Shown here: positions 29,252-31,476 of the stretch, piece after piece
Layout of the letters: each line of letters starts with the position of its first letter
Numbering within the stretch: position 1 is the stretch's first letter
Virus record (IMG/VR): IMGVR_UViG_3300045885_000636
Coordinates: 1-31,476 of that record
Reading direction: 5' to 3' (one strand)
Origin: a virus
DNA length: 31,476 nt
The notes under the pieces: generated by a model
Told to the model about the DNA's origin: nothing
Seen by the model: the letters and a program-made list of their open reading frames with translations, nothing else
Databases searched by the model: none
Program-made: the position numbers and the translations under genes

Positions 29252-29545
29252 TCACCGGTCGTGCGCCGGATCCCAGCCCATCGCGCAGAGCTCGGCGAGC
29301 CCGGGCGCGCGGGCGACGATCGCGGCTTCGAGGTCGCGGGCCAGGGTGCGGGTGATCGCGCCGGCCGAGTCCGGCCGATCGTCGGGTCCCGGGCGGTTGT
29401 GCGGGTGGCGCAGCACGAGCTGCAGCTGGCTCAGCAGGATGAAGGCGACGGGGCCCGGCAGGTTCTGGACGATCGGCGGCGCCCGGGCCAGCCGGCGGAC
29501 CGCGTCGGCGAACTGCTCGGGCGTCGGCTCGCGCGGCGCGCTCAT
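29252..29545 (-). CDS. Hypothetical phage protein
   Basis: A 97-residue protein with helices (TPEQFADAVRRLARAPPIVQ, GPVAFILLSQLQLVLRHPHN) and a GITRTLARDLEAAIVAR-like amphipathic helix. The ATG at 29545 overlaps the upstream stop (ATGA). No family recognised; part of the early operon with RecT. Confidence 0.7.
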   Translation of the reverse strand: MSAPREPTPEQFADAVRRLARAPPIVQNLPGPVAFILLSQLQLVLRHPHNRPGPDDRPDSAGAITRTLARDLEAAIVARAPGLAELCAMGWDPAHDR

Positions 29546-30009
29546 GCGCCCTCCTTGCTCTTGCGCGTGCGGTAGGCGCGCAGCGCGGTCAGGATCGGGG
29601 CGACCTCCTCGAGCTTCATACCGCCCTGTCGGGTGAAGAACTCGACGATCAGGCCGTCGGTCAGCGCACCCTCGGCCGCCTCGAGCAGGTTGACCGCCAG
29701 GTCGCGCGCCTCGTGGGCGAGCAGCTGCACCGTCGGCTCGGAGCCGGGCAGCGTGATCGTCACGAACGGCTCGCGCGTGCGCACGCCGAAGCCCGACTGG
29801 ACGTTGATCTTCTGCTCCTCGCCCGTCCCGACGCGCCGGCCCATCGCGGCCTCGAAGACCGCCGCGGCGACGGCCTCGCCGATGTCCCGGCACGCCTCCC
29901 GCATCTCTTCGTCGAGTCCGTCCCACCCGTGCGACCAGCTGGGCGCCAGCGCGCGCATCCGGCCGTGCACGAGCCGCCCGAGCTGCTCGCGCTCGACGAT
30001 CGGCTTCAC
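29542..30009 (-). CDS. Hypothetical early phage protein
   Basis: A 155-residue protein in two parts: helical residues 1-60 (REQLGRLVHGRMRALAPSW, MREACRDIGEAVAAAVFEAA) and a second part with strands VRTREPFVTITLPG and a helix EARDLAVNLLEAAEGALTDGL. The GTG at 30009 overlaps the previous stop (GTGA). Not recognised. Confidence 0.72.
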   Translation of the reverse strand: MKPIVEREQLGRLVHGRMRALAPSWSHGWDGLDEEMREACRDIGEAVAAAVFEAAMGRRVGTGEEQKINVQSGFGVRTREPFVTITLPGSEPTVQLLAHEARDLAVNLLEAAEGALTDGLIVEFFTRQGGMKLEEVAPILTALRAYRTRKSKEGA

Positions 30010-30239
30010 GGTTGGACCTGGTCGGGCGGCGCGAACAGACCGTCGGTGCCCGGCCCGGCCAGGAGTTCGTACAGCCGATCGTGGGCCGTGCTCAGCGCTT
30101 GCAGATGGCGCGCCAGCTCTCCCGCCGGGCGCGTCGGCGCCTCAACGCAGGCGCGCGCCGCGGCCGCGTAGAGCTCGATCCGGCCCAGCGCGGTGCTGAG
30201 CCCGTCGCGCAGCTCCGGCGGCAGCGGCGTCGCGTTCAC
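30006..30239 (-). CDS. Small hypothetical helical protein
   Basis: A 77-residue helical protein (PPELRDGLSTALGRIELYAA, GELARHLQALSTAHDRLYEL). The GTG at 30239 overlaps the RecT stop (GTGA), and its stop overlaps the next start. Co-translated with RecT; role unknown. Confidence 0.7.
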   Translation of the reverse strand: MNATPLPPELRDGLSTALGRIELYAAAARACVEAPTRPAGELARHLQALSTAHDRLYELLAGPGTDGLFAPPDQVQP

Positions 30240-31195
30240 CGCCGGCGGCCCCCGCCCGGCGGGGCCGCAGTCCGCGCGCGCCGGACCTGCCCCTCGAGCG
30301 ACTCGAGCGCGCGGGTGAGTCCGGGCACGTTGGTCGGCGCGTCGGTCGGGACGCGGATCCCGAGCGCCTCCGCATCGAAGCGCGTGCGGTTGTAGCGCTC
30401 GGTCAGGGCGGCGAGCTCGGCGTCCTCGGACGGTGCCGCCGCGTCGGAGCCGTCGGACGGCGTGCTCGGCGAGAAGTGCTCGGCGAGCTGCTCCCCGGTC
30501 AGCGGCTCGTCGTCGTGGGCCGGCGCTTCCGGTTTCGGGACCTCGTTCGCGGCCGGCGCCAGGGTTCCCGCTTCGCGGGATGGCGGGCGCGGCAGGGCGC
30601 GGGGCGCGGTACGCGCGTCCTCGTCGGGCGCGATCGCGACGGCGCCCTCGGCGTCGACGACCGTGCGCGCGCCGAGCTCGTCGGGCGTGTACATCCCGCC
30701 GATCGAGTCGGGGAAGGCCATGCGGGCCACAGCGGAAATGCACCTGGCCCGGAGCATCGCCGCAGGGTACTTCTGCCAGGTCTGGTTGGCGAGGAGGCCG
30801 GCCCGTTTGGCGTCCTCGAGCGTGAAGGCGTAGAGGTGGCTGGAGCGCGCGTGGCGACGCCGGTAGCGAACGGCGCAGGACTCGTCGTCGGAGTGCTCGA
30901 CCGCGACGGCGCCGTCGCCGTGGTCGCGGTAGATGAGCGCGAGCATCAGCTCGGCCGTGCAAACCGGTTTGCCCTGCACGACCGCGATGTTGGACAGGCC
31001 GTAGAGCGGGGGGATCCCCAGCTCGCGGGCCTTCTGCATCATCAGGACGGCCGCGGCCGGCGTCTTGACGTGGGCGGGGAGCATGCCCGACTCGAGGAAG
31101 ACCTTGGCCATCTCGAGCATGGTGGACCAGGTGCCGGGGTCGGGCAGGTCGTGCGAGCCGATCCCGGCATGCAGGGCGAGGGCGGTCTCGGTCAC
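30236..31195 (-). CDS. RecT-family single-strand annealing protein
   Basis: A 319-residue protein. The first about 180 residues fit RecT-type annealing proteins: a hydrophobic block TPAAAVLMMQKARELGIPPLYGLSNIAVVQGKP (about 45-77), a strand block CAVRYRRR, ...FTLEDAKRAGL, then WQKYPAAMLRARCIS and FPDSIGGMYTPDELG (161-175), which match the family core. The C-terminal about 130 residues are Pro/Ala-rich and probably disordered. It anneals single strands during replication and recombination. The GTG at 31195 overlaps the upstream stop (GTGA). No exonuclease partner is visible in this window. Confidence 0.87.
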   Translation of the reverse strand: MTETALALHAGIGSHDLPDPGTWSTMLEMAKVFLESGMLPAHVKTPAAAVLMMQKARELGIPPLYGLSNIAVVQGKPVCTAELMLALIYRDHGDGAVAVEHSDDESCAVRYRRRHARSSHLYAFTLEDAKRAGLLANQTWQKYPAAMLRARCISAVARMAFPDSIGGMYTPDELGARTVVDAEGAVAIAPDEDARTAPRALPRPPSREAGTLAPAANEVPKPEAPAHDDEPLTGEQLAEHFSPSTPSDGSDAAAPSEDAELAALTERYNRTRFDAEALGIRVPTDAPTNVPGLTRALESLEGQVRRARTAAPPGGGRRR

Positions 31196-31476
31196 GGCGT
31201 CTCCTCCCGGTGCGCCCGCTCGAGCGCGCGGTCCAGCTCGTCGGCGATCTCCTGCAGCACGTCCCGGTAGAAGTCGGCCGAGACGGGCCGCCGGCGCTCG
31301 TCGGCGAAACTGAGCGCGTCCTGGGCGCGGTTCCGCGTCCAGTGGGCGGCGGTGCTCAAGACCTGCGCCGCGGCCAGGAGCCGGCGGGCGCGGGCGCCGA
31401 GCGCCTCGAGGTCGGCGGCGACGGCGTCGCGCTCCTCCCGCAGGCGCTCGGCCTCGAGGACGAGCGGGTTGACCCA
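31192..31476 (-). CDS. Partial coiled-coil protein (cut by the right edge)
   Basis: The last 94 residues of a protein whose start lies beyond the edge. Visible helices are charged and heptad-like (LVLEAERLREERDAVAADLE, LLAAAQVLSTAAHW), then a segment VSADFYRDVLQEIADELDRAL. Its TGA overlaps the RecT GTG. No family recognised. It is a member of the early operon. Confidence 0.7.
   Translation of the reverse strand, partial: WVNPLVLEAERLREERDAVAADLEALGARARRLLAAAQVLSTAAHWTRNRAQDALSFADERRRPVSADFYRDVLQEIADELDRALERAHREETP

Noticed and set aside
1-31476. CRISPR arrays, tRNA or rRNA genes and insertion sequences
   Set aside because: No regularly spaced repeats, cloverleaf-like sequences or transposase genes were seen on either strand.

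Overview
This is a high-G+C window that reads as one continuous siphovirus genome segment of the HK97 type, either a temperate phage or a prophage. The evidence is a complete head and tail module in canonical order, a tyrosine integrase, an excisionase-like HTH gene and a RecT-type recombinase. Heavy GTG start usage, GTGA/ATGA stop-start overlaps and strong GC3 bias fit a phage of a high-G+C host, probably an actinobacterium. That host assignment is inference; no host gene, tRNA or rRNA is visible. Almost all genes lie on the minus strand, so transcription runs from the right edge to the left.

Right arm (28706-31476): an early cassette of short, overlapping genes. It holds a partial coiled-coil gene cut by the edge, a RecT-family annealing protein, three unrecognised small proteins, a deoxyribosyltransferase/SLOG-like small protein and a small HTH (excisionase-like) protein. 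The plus-strand integrase (27228-28514) converges on it. Two small unrecognised genes follow, then the packaging and head module: terS, terL, a portal-MuF fusion, the prohead protease, the major capsid protein (MCP), a putative decoration protein, connectors and neck proteins. The tail module is the tail terminator, the tail tube protein, a frameshifted tail-assembly chaperone pair, the tape measure, a small tail protein, a 1161-residue tail hub/adhesin, a row of small fibre or carbohydrate-binding-like tail proteins, and a TIM-barrel glycosidase at the left edge.

Accessory genes interrupt this module. (1) Between portal and protease lie a Com-like zinc-ribbon protein, a 17-codon leader ORF, a TcmP-like protein (three-Cys-motif partner, methyltransferase-like) and a DUF5131 (Gp37/Gp68) protein with a radical-SAM-like CxxxCxxC motif, fused to an N-terminal helical domain. 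This is the best candidate for an undescribed system. (2) An HNH endonuclease follows the capsid gene, whose 3' end has switched to AT-rich codons. (3) A two-TM membrane protein sits on the opposite strand between the tail chaperones and the tape measure. The integrase, HNH, membrane protein and tcmP leaders all place a GC-rich hairpin 8-17 nt upstream of a strong Shine-Dalgarno sequence. Inside the contiguous structural genes, coupling is instead by 4-nt overlaps.
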